Positions 1 to 6,512 of a stretch of DNA of 13,415 nucleotides are shown one piece after another; positions within the stretch are counted from its first letter, which is position 1; each line of letters opens with the position of its first letter. This stretch comes from an uncultured Sphingomonadales bacterium. Lineage in GTDB: Bacteria > Pseudomonadota > Alphaproteobacteria > Sphingomonadales > Sphingomonadaceae. A program made the translations under genes and the position numbers. The notes below the pieces were generated by a model. It saw only the letters and a list, made by a program, of their open reading frames with translations. It was not told the origin of the DNA and did not search any database. The stretch covers positions 1 through 13,415 of the forward strand of contig CALDKP010000179.1 in assembly GCA_937898535.1 (NCBI GenBank). Direction: 5' to 3'.

Positions 1-76
1 TAGCTGAGGTTGATTGACTAGCTATCCGTCATCCAAACAGATAAACCTTCCCGTCCCCGTCCTATTTTCAATAAAA

Positions 77-481
77 TTATCGGATGAAGTAGCCGACAAT
101 CTTCCATTGCTCGCCGTCATGGATGAGAACGACAGTTTCGACTGCACTCGCCTTGTTCCTAAACGCTGTACTGTATGTTAAAACACCGTACTCGCCGTCG
201 GGAGCACCCGGCAATGTCGTCGTTTTTGTGACGCCAAGAATATGTCGAGAGATGACGGCTCCGAGAGGCTCACGAACGGCTTGGGCTGTTTTTGCCCATT
301 GCTCCTGCGTTAAGTTTGATTGGAATAGTTTTCCTGTACCTTCCCAGCTTTCATTCCAGTTTTTGGCATCTAGTTGTTTGAGCCAGTCGTTCGCTGCTGC
401 CACCTCAGGGGTGACAGCATCAGGAGAAGCTATCGCTGGAGCGCTTAGGGTCACTAAGGCTAAGGCGGCGGCTTTCATCAT
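77..481 (-). CDS. Small secreted DUF4019-like protein
   Basis: The 134-residue protein starts with a signal-peptide pattern: basic K3, a hydrophobic run to about residue 14, and an Ala-Ile-Ala cleavage site before S19. It is therefore probably exported to the periplasm. The mature part (W33-L34 near the start, W62 in the middle, a C-terminal strand around W126-K127-I128-V129-G130-Y131) matches my memory of DUF4019, a family with a small alpha+beta fold and no established function. The start is preceded by AGGAA at a suitable distance; two adjacent ATGs (481 and 478) are both possible. Base composition is more AT-rich than the rest of the window. No neighbour points to a pathway. Being a real secreted gene is well supported; the family name is from recall, and function is unknown. 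Confidence 0.72.
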   Translation of the reverse strand: MMKAAALALVTLSAPAIASPDAVTPEVAAANDWLKQLDAKNWNESWEGTGKLFQSNLTQEQWAKTAQAVREPLGAVISRHILGVTKTTTLPGAPDGEYGVLTYSTAFRNKASAVETVVLIHDGEQWKIVGYFIR

Positions 482-508
482 CGGGTTTCCTAAAGTTTGA
501 CGAATGCT

Positions 509-537
509 ATTTTAAGATGTTCTTACATCAGTATCGT
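509..537 (-). promoter_or_regulatory. Candidate promoter with operator-like inverted repeat for the DUF4019-like gene
   Basis: Read on the minus strand, TAAAAT (514-509) resembles a -10 box 28 bases before the ATG. Directly upstream of it lies GATGT-tctt-ACATC (516-529), a perfect 5-bp-arm inverted repeat placed where a repressor would block RNA polymerase. The -35 position (ACGATA) is poor. This is a by-eye match only. Confidence 0.25.
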
Positions 538-622
538 TTTCAACGAAAGTGTATCCAAAGTGTACACCGAATATCTCACGTGAAATAATATTCATATTTT
601 TCAATGATATAATGGCCATATT

Positions 623-699
623 TGGCGCACCCAAGAGGATTCGAACCTCTGGCCTCTGCCTTCGGAGGGCAGCGCTCTATCCAGCTGAGCTATGGGTGC
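623..699 (-). tRNA. tRNA-Arg (anticodon CCG)
   Basis: The minus strand folds into a full 77-base cloverleaf. The acceptor stem is GCACCCA with TGGGTGC, followed by discriminator G and a genome-encoded CCA. The D arm contains AGCTCAGCTGGATAGAGC. The anticodon stem CTGCC/GGCAG encloses loop CTCCGAA, with anticodon CCG at 665-663. The T arm contains GGTTCGAATCC. It decodes CGG arginine codons. The AT-rich sequence directly past its 3' end could mark an old integration site, but no integrase or duplicated tRNA end is visible. I see no canonical terminator after it. Confidence 0.97.
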
Positions 700-709
700 A
701 GTGGCGGTC

Positions 710-738
710 GGTTAGCAGGCGGAGCGGCATCGCGCCAA
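710..738 (-). promoter_or_regulatory. Candidate tRNA-Arg promoter
   Basis: On the minus strand TTGGCG (738-733) and CTAACC (715-710) are separated by 17 bases. They would place transcription start a few bases before the tRNA 5' end at 699. The -35 matches consensus at four of six positions and the -10 is weak, so this is a plausible but unproven promoter. Confidence 0.33.
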
Positions 739-766
739 GTTTTTTTTGGGCAGCTCCACTTTTTTA

Positions 767-814
767 CCAAGGGCGCGGTTTCGCTGCGGATAGAAGCTAT
801 CATTGTGCCCTTGG
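767..814 (+). other. Nested inverted repeat in the leader of the acyl-CoA operon
   Basis: CCAAGGGC (767-774) is perfectly repeated in inverse as GCCCTTGG (807-814). Inside the 32-base spacer lies a second perfect hairpin, GATAG-AAG-CTATC (789-801). Some G-U pairs could extend the outer stem inward. There is no T-run after it, so it is not a typical intrinsic terminator. It lies 80 bases before the acyl-CoA dehydrogenase start and could be an operator or a structured mRNA leader. The rest of the 700-893 spacer shows only T-runs (around 740-748 and 760-765) and no gene I can support. Confidence 0.45.
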
Positions 815-893
815 ATTTGCCCGGTGGCGCGATATGTGTGCTGCCCGAAGCTAATGGCTGGATAACTCAAAAACGCGATGCTACGGCGAGCGC

Positions 894-2039
894 ATGCAAA
901 ACCAATTTGAATTGACGGACGATCAGATCGCCATCCAAGACATGGCGCGCAAATTCACGGCAGACGCGATTACGCCTTTTGCTGCCGAATGGGATGAAAA
1001 GTCGCATTATCCGGTCGATGTCTGGAAAGCAGCCGGCGAGCTTGGCTTTGGCGCCATTTACGTGTCCGAAGAATCGGGCGGCACTGGCCTTGGACGGTTG
1101 GAAGCTGCGCTGATCATGGAGGCGATGGCTTATGGCTGCCCCGCCACAAGTGCCTTCATTTCCATCCACAATATGGCTGCGTGGATGATCGATTGCTTTG
1201 GTAGTGCGGAGCTTAAGGCGCGTTATTTGCCTGACCTTGTGTCGATGGAGAAAATCGCCAGCTATTGCCTGACGGAACCCGGCAGCGGGTCGGACGCGGC
1301 AGCGCTGAAGACAAGCGCGCGGCGCGATGGTGAATATTATGTCCTAAATGGCACGAAGCAGTTTATCTCGGGCGCGGGTTATAATGACGTCTATGTTGTC
1401 ATGGTCCGGACAGGCGAAGAAAAGACCAAGGGTGTCACCTGCCTTGTTGTCGACAAGGACACGCCCGGATTGGGCTTAGGTGCGCCCGAGAAAAAGCTTG
1501 GCTGGAATGCGTCGCCCACCGCGCAGGTGATATTTGAAGATTGCCGCGTGCCGGTGGCCAACCGCGTTGGCGCGGAAGGTGATGGTTTCCGCTTTGCCAT
1601 GATGGGCTTGGACGGCGGACGCTTGAACATCGGGGCTTGCTCGCTCGGTGGTGCGCAGCGTTGTCTGGATGAGGCGATTGCCTACACCAAAGAGCGGCAG
1701 CAATTTGGTCAACCCGTCGCCGATTTTCAGAATACGCAATTCATGCTCGCCGACATGGCCACCGATTTGGAAGCCGCGCGTGCGTTGCTCTACATCGCTG
1801 CGGCCAAGGTCACTGCGAACGCACCGGACAAGTCCCGCTTTTCGGCGATGGCGAAGCGGCTATCGACCGACAGCGGAAGCGAGATCGTGAACAAAGCGCT
1901 GCAGCTTTTCGGCGGCTATGGCTATTTACGCGATTATCCCATTGAGCGTTTCTGGCGCGACTTGCGGGTGCATTCGATTTTGGAAGGCACCAATCAAGTT
2001 ATGCGCATGATTATTGGCCGGGATTTGTTACGCCAATGA
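894..2039 (+). CDS. Acyl-CoA dehydrogenase, isobutyryl-CoA dehydrogenase type
   Basis: A 381-residue flavoenzyme of normal length for the family. It oxidises an acyl-CoA at the alpha-beta bond and passes electrons to electron-transfer flavoprotein. Visible landmarks are the FAD-binding segment YCLTEPGSGSD (124-134), NGTKQFISG (152-160), and the C-terminal signature with catalytic base E364 in LEGTNQ. The Glu lies at the C-terminal position used by short/medium-chain, isobutyryl and short-branched enzymes, unlike isovaleryl-CoA dehydrogenase. The neighbours (3-hydroxyisobutyryl-CoA hydrolase type, then hydratase) favour isobutyryl-CoA to methacrylyl-CoA in valine catabolism. The stop overlaps the next start as ATGA. 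The SD is weak, and the ATG at 894 is chosen because it gives the usual family N-terminus (FELTDDQ). Family is certain; substrate is inferred from context. Confidence 0.93.
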   Translation: MQNQFELTDDQIAIQDMARKFTADAITPFAAEWDEKSHYPVDVWKAAGELGFGAIYVSEESGGTGLGRLEAALIMEAMAYGCPATSAFISIHNMAAWMIDCFGSAELKARYLPDLVSMEKIASYCLTEPGSGSDAAALKTSARRDGEYYVLNGTKQFISGAGYNDVYVVMVRTGEEKTKGVTCLVVDKDTPGLGLGAPEKKLGWNASPTAQVIFEDCRVPVANRVGAEGDGFRFAMMGLDGGRLNIGACSLGGAQRCLDEAIAYTKERQQFGQPVADFQNTQFMLADMATDLEAARALLYIAAAKVTANAPDKSRFSAMAKRLSTDSGSEIVNKALQLFGGYGYLRDYPIERFWRDLRVHSILEGTNQVMRMIIGRDLLRQ

Positions 2040-3085
2040 CCGATGATATCCTACTTAAGGTCGAAGGACATGCGGGTTTCATTAGCTTGAACCGGCCATC
2101 GGCGCTCCACGCGCTGACATTGCCGATGGTGCATGCCATGACGCAGGCATTGCTGGCATGGCGGGACGATCCTGCGGTGAAGTGCGTGGTTATTGATCAT
2201 GCCGACGGGCGCGGTTTTTGCGCAGGCGGCGACATCGCCTTTTTGCGCAATTCGGCGATTAATGATGGCGGCGTGTCGGGCCTAAAATTCTTCCACGACG
2301 AATATCAGCTTAACCATTTGCTGATTAATTATCCCAAGCCGATTGTGGCGTTCATGGACGGTATCTGTATGGGTGGCGGCGTTGGTATCAGCCAACCGGC
2401 CCGTTTCCGCGTGGCGACCGAGAACACAAAATTTGCCATGCCTGAAACAGGCATTGGTTTGTTTCCGGATGTCGGGGGTGGATGGTATCTTTCGCGGCTT
2501 GAGGGACGCGTTGGCCAGTTTCTGGCACTTACCGGCGCGCGTATCGCAGGTGCAGGCTGTCTCTCGCTTGGGCTGGCGACACATTATCTGACGAGCAATG
2601 CTCTTGCCGAGGCGAAGTCGCGGATCGCGACCGAGGATGTCGACCGGATTGATGGCATATTGGGAACCTTGTCGGTAACGCCGCCAGATTCCAAAATCGT
2701 TGAGACATTATTTCAGATCAACCGCCATTTTGCGTCTGATAGGCTAGAGGATATTCTCGCAAGCTTGGAAGGCGATGATAGCGATTGGGCGATGAAAGAG
2801 CTGGCGACTTTGCGGACCAAAAGCCCGCAAACCTGCAAAGTTGCATTGCGCCAATTGGCCGAGAGCCTGAAGCTCACCGACTTTGCCGATAACATGGCCA
2901 TGGAATATCGTATCGCCAGCCGCGTGCTTGTGCGCCCCGACTTTGCTGAAGGCGTGCGGGCCGTGATCGTGGATAAAGACAATAGCCCCAAATGGGATCC
3001 CGCGACAGCCGAAGGCGTTACGGACGCGCTTATCGATGCAATTTTTGCCCCATTACCCGCACAAGAAGAATGGAAGCCTCTATGA
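2036..3085 (+). CDS. 3-hydroxyisobutyryl-CoA hydrolase (enoyl-CoA hydratase/isomerase family)
   Basis: 349 residues, about 90 longer than a classical crotonase and typical of 3-hydroxyisobutyryl-CoA hydrolases (HIBCH). Crotonase-fold landmarks are GRGFCAGGD (58-66, CoA/oxyanion-hole loop), MGGGVGIS (112-119), and the HIBCH-type block MPETGIGLFPDVGGGWYL (135-152) containing E137. The extended C-terminal helical region (about 200-349) is also characteristic. It should hydrolyse 3-hydroxyisobutyryl-CoA to free 3-hydroxyisobutyrate and CoA, pulling the valine pathway forward and preventing build-up of reactive methacrylyl-CoA. Its start overlaps the upstream stop by four bases (ATGA) and its stop overlaps the next start the same way, implying translational coupling. 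Family assignment is strong; many genomes label this simply enoyl-CoA hydratase/isomerase. Confidence 0.9.
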   Translation: MTDDILLKVEGHAGFISLNRPSALHALTLPMVHAMTQALLAWRDDPAVKCVVIDHADGRGFCAGGDIAFLRNSAINDGGVSGLKFFHDEYQLNHLLINYPKPIVAFMDGICMGGGVGISQPARFRVATENTKFAMPETGIGLFPDVGGGWYLSRLEGRVGQFLALTGARIAGAGCLSLGLATHYLTSNALAEAKSRIATEDVDRIDGILGTLSVTPPDSKIVETLFQINRHFASDRLEDILASLEGDDSDWAMKELATLRTKSPQTCKVALRQLAESLKLTDFADNMAMEYRIASRVLVRPDFAEGVRAVIVDKDNSPKWDPATAEGVTDALIDAIFAPLPAQEEWKPL

Positions 3086-3855
3086 GCTACGAAACGATAT
3101 TGGTCGAACAACGCGGTGCGGTGACGCTCATCACGCTGAACCGGCCACAGGCGTTGAACGCGTTGAATAGCCAAGTGTTGGCGGACCTCATTGCTGCATT
3201 TGCTGAATTCGATGCCGACGACAGCCAACGTTGTGCTGTGCTGACCGGCAGCGAGAAGGCATTTGCTGCGGGCGCCGATATCAAGGAAATGCAAAGCCAG
3301 TCCTTTGCGGACATGTATGGCGGAAATTTCTTCGCAGGCTATGACCGCGTTACCGCGACCCGCAAGCCATGGATTGCGGCGGTGAACGGCTTTGCGCTTG
3401 GTGGTGGCTGCGAACTTGCCATGATGGCCGATTTCATCATTGCCGGTGACAATGCAAAATTCGGGCAACCTGAAATCAAACTTGCGGTCACCCCCGGCAT
3501 GGGCGGTTCGCAACGGCTAACGCGTGCGATTGGCAAGGCCAAGGCCATGGAAATGTGCCTGACAGGCCGGATGATGGATGCACATGAGGCCGAACGTTCT
3601 GGGTTGGCAGCGAAGGTCGTTCCCGCGGCAGAGCTGGTCGACGAAGCCATCAAGACCGCAACCGCGATCGCGGCCATGGCGCCATTGGCTGCGCTGGCAT
3701 GCAAAGAAATGGTCAACGCCGCATTCGAAACGACGTTGCAGCAAGGCGTTATGTTCGAACGCCGCCTGTTCCATGGCCTATTTGGTACGGAAGATCAGAA
3801 AGAGGGCATGGCCGCTTTTGTTGAGAAGCGTCCCGGGAATTGGACAGGGAAGTAG
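3082..3855 (+). CDS. Enoyl-CoA hydratase
   Basis: 257 residues, the standard crotonase length. Both catalytic glutamates are present with the expected 20-residue spacing: E111 in GGGCELAMM and E131 in FGQPEIKLAVTPGMGG. A real hydratase is therefore expected rather than an isomerase or decarboxylase. The oxyanion-hole segments are FAAGADIKE (61-69) and ALGGGCE. In this operon it likely adds water to methacrylyl-CoA, giving the substrate of the preceding hydrolase, but the family is broad (crotonyl-CoA, fatty acid beta-oxidation). The ATG at 3082 overlaps the previous TGA (ATGA); an in-frame ATG upstream at 2992 lies deep inside the preceding gene and is rejected. The next gene converges only 32 bases away with no obvious terminator between. 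Confidence 0.93.
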   Translation: MSYETILVEQRGAVTLITLNRPQALNALNSQVLADLIAAFAEFDADDSQRCAVLTGSEKAFAAGADIKEMQSQSFADMYGGNFFAGYDRVTATRKPWIAAVNGFALGGGCELAMMADFIIAGDNAKFGQPEIKLAVTPGMGGSQRLTRAIGKAKAMEMCLTGRMMDAHEAERSGLAAKVVPAAELVDEAIKTATAIAAMAPLAALACKEMVNAAFETTLQQGVMFERRLFHGLFGTEDQKEGMAAFVEKRPGNWTGK

Positions 3856-3887
3856 GGCTTCAGTCGCGGGATAAAATCCGACCGCCG

Positions 3888-4277
3888 CTATTTGCCGCTA
3901 ACTTTCTCTATCTGCTGAAACTTGCCAAGGCCGCATCCTGCACCTTCATACAGTCGGCCGCCTTGGTCGTGCAAAACATGCACAATATCGACGCTGCACA
4001 ATTGGTTGATGGACGAGCGGTAGGAAAAACGCTCCTCGAATTTCAAACCGGGGCAGCTTTGTGGCAGGGTGTTGCGATAGGTCTTGCCGCCCGCCATGCG
4101 AAAATCGATGTTGCGGCTATCGATGACTTTCGTTGACCGTATCTGCGATATCGTGACGCAGCTTTTTGGCTCGCCCACCGCTCTGACGGGTTCGGGCGCT
4201 TTATCGCGGGAAAGTGCAATTGCGCCGCCGCCCGAAAGCAAAGCAACGGCAGGAATGATCAGCAGTATTTTACGCAT
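3888..4277 (-). CDS. Small secreted DUF6491-like protein with four cysteines
   Basis: 129 residues with an N-terminal signal sequence (MRK, then a hydrophobic stretch to about residue 22; no lipobox Cys), so it is likely periplasmic or outer-membrane facing. Four cysteines (C40, C75, C94, C115) and blocks such as VIDSRNIDF, GGKTYRN, CPGLKFEE and GAGCGLGKF match my memory of DUF6491, a family without known function that is common in sphingomonads. Cysteine spacing suggests two disulfides in the oxidising periplasm. A strong SD (GGAGAG) precedes the ATG. It begins 15 bases after the nth stop, so it probably belongs to the dapB-nth transcript, although a link in function to DNA repair is not implied. 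Confidence 0.75.
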   Translation of the reverse strand: MRKILLIIPAVALLSGGGAIALSRDKAPEPVRAVGEPKSCVTISQIRSTKVIDSRNIDFRMAGGKTYRNTLPQSCPGLKFEERFSYRSSINQLCSVDIVHVLHDQGGRLYEGAGCGLGKFQQIEKVSGK

Positions 4278-4292
4278 AATTGCTCTCCAATA

Positions 4293-4979
4293 TCACGCGG
4301 CCGGTTTAACGGGGTCAGTCTGAACTGTAGCTGACTTGATTTTGGGCGGCGCTGTTTTTGGTTTGAAGCGGCACAGGTCCGCTACCGGACAACGCCAACA
4401 TTCCGGCGTGCGCGCCTTGCAGATATATCGACCATGCAGGATCAGCCAATGATGCGCGCCAACGCGGAACGGTTGCGGTGTTTTCTTGTCGAGCGCCTTT
4501 TCAACGGCCAGTACGGTTTTGCCCGGCGCGATTCCGGTCCGGTTGCCGACACGGAAGATATGCGTATCGACGGCAAAGGTCTCTGCGCCGAAAGCGGTAT
4601 TCATCACGACATTTGCCGTCTTGCGTCCAACGCCGGGCAAAGCCTCAAGCGCGTCCCGGTCGGCAGGGACTTCGCCTGCATGGTCGCGGACCAAAATCTC
4701 GGACAGGGCAATCACGTTTTTGGCTTTGTTGTTATACAGCCCAATGGTTTTGATATGCGCCTTCAGCCCTTCTAGCCCCAACGCCACCATCTGCGCGGGC
4801 GTCTTAACCTCCGCAAACAACGCCTTGGTGGCTTTGTTCACGCCAACATCGGTTGATTGGGCGGAGCAGGTGACAGCAACAAGCAACTGATAGGCATTGC
4901 CATATGCGAGCTCGGTTTCCGGCGCAGGATTTTCCTCCGCGAGGCGACGGTAAAATTCGAAGATATCTGCCTTTTTCAA
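4293..4979 (-). CDS. nth: Endonuclease III (DNA glycosylase/AP lyase)
   Basis: Removes oxidised pyrimidines and cleaves AP sites in base-excision repair. Residue numbers here use the longer frame from 5033; subtract 18 for the start chosen. The helix-hairpin-helix LPGVGRKTANVV contains catalytic K138, D156 lies in VDTH, and the [4Fe-4S] ligands are C205-x6-C212-x2-C215-x5-C221. The upstream ATG (5033) would add 18 residues, overlap dapB by 58 bases and has no SD. The TTG at 4979 overlaps the dapB stop as TTGA, is preceded by AGGAAG about 10 bases upstream, and gives an N-terminus (MKKADIFEFYRRL, then NPAPETEL) that lines up with the E. coli protein start as I recall it (MNKAK, then NPHPTTEL). 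I therefore prefer 4979. A roughly 25-residue Pro/Lys-rich tail follows the cluster. Identity is very secure; the start is inferred. Confidence 0.95.
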   Translation of the reverse strand: MKKADIFEFYRRLAEENPAPETELAYGNAYQLLVAVTCSAQSTDVGVNKATKALFAEVKTPAQMVALGLEGLKAHIKTIGLYNNKAKNVIALSEILVRDHAGEVPADRDALEALPGVGRKTANVVMNTAFGAETFAVDTHIFRVGNRTGIAPGKTVLAVEKALDKKTPQPFRVGAHHWLILHGRYICKARTPECWRCPVADLCRFKPKTAPPKIKSATVQTDPVKPAA

Positions 4980-5701
4980 AGACCAAGCACTTCCTGCATC
5001 GTGAACCGACCGGCTTTTTGGCGCGTCAGCCATGTTGCGGCTTTTACCGCCCCGCGCGCGAATATCGCGCGGGTTTCAGCGCGATGGACCAGCTCGATCC
5101 GTTCATGTTCGGATGCGAAAATGACATGATGGTCACCCGCGACGCTGCCGCCGCGTAAGGATGCAAAGCCAATGTCGCCCGCTTTGCGTGCGCCGGTGAT
5201 GCCATCGCGGCCACGGTCGCTATGTTGCTTGAGATCGATGCCGCGTCCGCTGGCGGCGGCTTCGCCCAGCAGCAGGGCGGTGCCAGATGGCGCATCGACC
5301 TTATGCCGGTGATGCATTTCCAATATTTCGATATCCCAATCGTCGCCCAATTGGCGTGCGGCCTGCTGCACGAGCGCTGAAAGCATGGTCACGCCCAAGG
5401 ATGTATTGCCCGTCTGCAAAACCGGAATATCGCGCGCTGCGTCATCAATCAGAAAATGGTGGCGTTCCTCCAGTCCGGTGGTGCCAATGACAATCGGTTT
5501 GCCCGCAGCAACGCATGCATCAAGGTTCGCCTCGATCGCATGTGGGCTAGAAAAATCGACGAGTACATCGCAGGATGCAACCAAAGCGGCAAGATCATCG
5601 CCTTTGTCGACGCCGCCAGCATATTCCTGACCATCTGCTGCAATTGCGTCGACCAGAGCCTGCCCCATGCGGCCCGCGCTGCCAATGATACCTATTTTCA
5701 T
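4976..5701 (-). CDS. dapB: 4-hydroxy-tetrahydrodipicolinate reductase
   Basis: Reduces 4-hydroxy-tetrahydrodipicolinate with NAD(P)H in the lysine/meso-diaminopimelate pathway, feeding peptidoglycan synthesis. The N-terminal Rossmann motif is GIIGSAGRMGQALV. The catalytic and substrate-binding block is EMHHRHKVDAPSGT (H133 and K137 in the numbering from an ATG at 5710; subtract 3 for the start chosen). The length of 241 residues is slightly short of the E. coli enzyme but usual for alphaproteobacteria. I chose the ATG at 5701 because AGGA sits 8 bases before it and the protein then begins MKIGIIG like its homologues; the ATG at 5710 lies against that same SD. It leads a likely dapB-nth-DUF6491 unit and diverges from the sirtuin gene across 97 bases. 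Confidence 0.96.
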   Translation of the reverse strand: MKIGIIGSAGRMGQALVDAIAADGQEYAGGVDKGDDLAALVASCDVLVDFSSPHAIEANLDACVAAGKPIVIGTTGLEERHHFLIDDAARDIPVLQTGNTSLGVTMLSALVQQAARQLGDDWDIEILEMHHRHKVDAPSGTALLLGEAAASGRGIDLKQHSDRGRDGITGARKAGDIGFASLRGGSVAGDHHVIFASEHERIELVHRAETRAIFARGAVKAATWLTRQKAGRFTMQEVLGL

Positions 5702-5798
5702 AACCGTCATCCTGATTTTGTTTCAGGGTCTTACTATATTAAGGAGCCGAAACAAGTTGTGCTGTGTTCGACGTTGGCCGCAGCGGGACGGTGAAGGA

Positions 5799-6512
5799 AT
5801 GAATGTGAACCGAGACATTAAGAACATCGTGATCCTGACGGGGGCGGGGGTCAGCGCGGAGAGCGGTATTGATACGTTCCGGAGCGTGGGTGGATTGTGG
5901 GAACAGCATAAGGTTGAAGATGTCGCCACGCCGGAAGCTTTTGCCCGCGACCCAGACCTTGTGCTGCGTTTCTACGATATGCGCCGCGAACGTATTCAGC
6001 AGGTGGAGCCAAATGCCGCGCATGTCGCGCTGGCGCGGCTCGATGCGGAATGGAGCGGCAATTTGCTTTTGGTGACACAGAATGTCGATGATTTGCACGA
6101 ACGGGCAGGGACCAAACGCTTGCTGCATATGCATGGGGAGCATCTGAACGCGTGGTGCACCGCTTGCGATACACGCCATGGCTGGCGCGGCACATTGATT
6201 GACCGACCGGCCTGTCCATCGTGCGGCATATCTGGCCAATTGCGGCCTGATATCGTTTGGTTCGGCGAAATGCCTTACCGCATGGATGAGATCTACCACG
6301 CACTGAACCGCGCTGATTTGTTCGTCAGTATCGGAACGTCAGGCGCAGTCTATCCCGCCGCCGGTCTTGTGCGTGAAGCACGTCAAAACGGCATAGCCAC
6401 ATTGGAGCTGAACCTTGAGCCGTCGCATGGCAGTTCTTGGTTCAATGAATCGCGCCATGGCCCGGCGACGGAGCTTGTTCCAAAATGGGTGGAGGAGCTC
6501 TTAGGCGGTTAA
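5799..6512 (+). CDS. NAD-dependent protein deacylase, Sir2 family (CobB-like)
   Basis: 237 residues, the usual length of a bacterial sirtuin. It removes acyl groups from lysines while consuming NAD+. Visible motifs are GAGVSAESGIDTFR (15-28, NAD binding), TQNVDDLHERAG (93-104), the catalytic His in HMHGEH (H112), a zinc ribbon C120-x2-C123...C139-x2-C142, and the NAD-site segment SIGTSGAVYPAAG. Y59-x2-R62 matches the Tyr/Arg pair that lets class III sirtuins such as E. coli CobB and SIRT5 accept succinyl-lysine, so desuccinylase activity is plausible. The SD AAGGA touches the ATG at 5799 but is well spaced for the GTG at 5805, which would shorten the protein by two residues. The 3' end overlaps the convergent moeB/thiF-like gene by 12 bases. 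Confidence 0.94.
   Translation: MNVNRDIKNIVILTGAGVSAESGIDTFRSVGGLWEQHKVEDVATPEAFARDPDLVLRFYDMRRERIQQVEPNAAHVALARLDAEWSGNLLLVTQNVDDLHERAGTKRLLHMHGEHLNAWCTACDTRHGWRGTLIDRPACPSCGISGQLRPDIVWFGEMPYRMDEIYHALNRADLFVSIGTSGAVYPAAGLVREARQNGIATLELNLEPSHGSSWFNESRHGPATELVPKWVEELLGG

Noticed and set aside
123..500. Plus-strand open frame opposite the DUF4019-like gene
   Set aside because: Composition and lack of recognisable motif; the minus frame has a signal peptide, SD and family match.
740..765. T8 and T6 runs upstream of the acyl-CoA dehydrogenase as a possible terminator
   Set aside because: No GC-rich stem immediately precedes either run on the plus strand, so neither forms an intrinsic terminator.
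549..854. Plus-strand frame of 101 codons overlapping the same tRNA
   Set aside because: Also covers the tRNA in antisense, shows no domain or SD, and is explained by chance.
622..915. Plus-strand frame of 97 codons beginning MAHPRGFEPLAS across the tRNA gene
   Set aside because: It is the antisense reading of the tRNA-Arg; MAHPRGFEPL-type proteins are a well-known spurious annotation from the T arm of tRNA genes.
2713..3513. 266-codon minus-strand frame across the hydrolase/hydratase junction
   Set aside because: Antisense to two intact crotonase-family genes and without motif.
3856..3887. Possible bidirectional terminator between the hydratase and the DUF6491-like gene
   Set aside because: The 32 bases contain no inverted repeat with a T-run.
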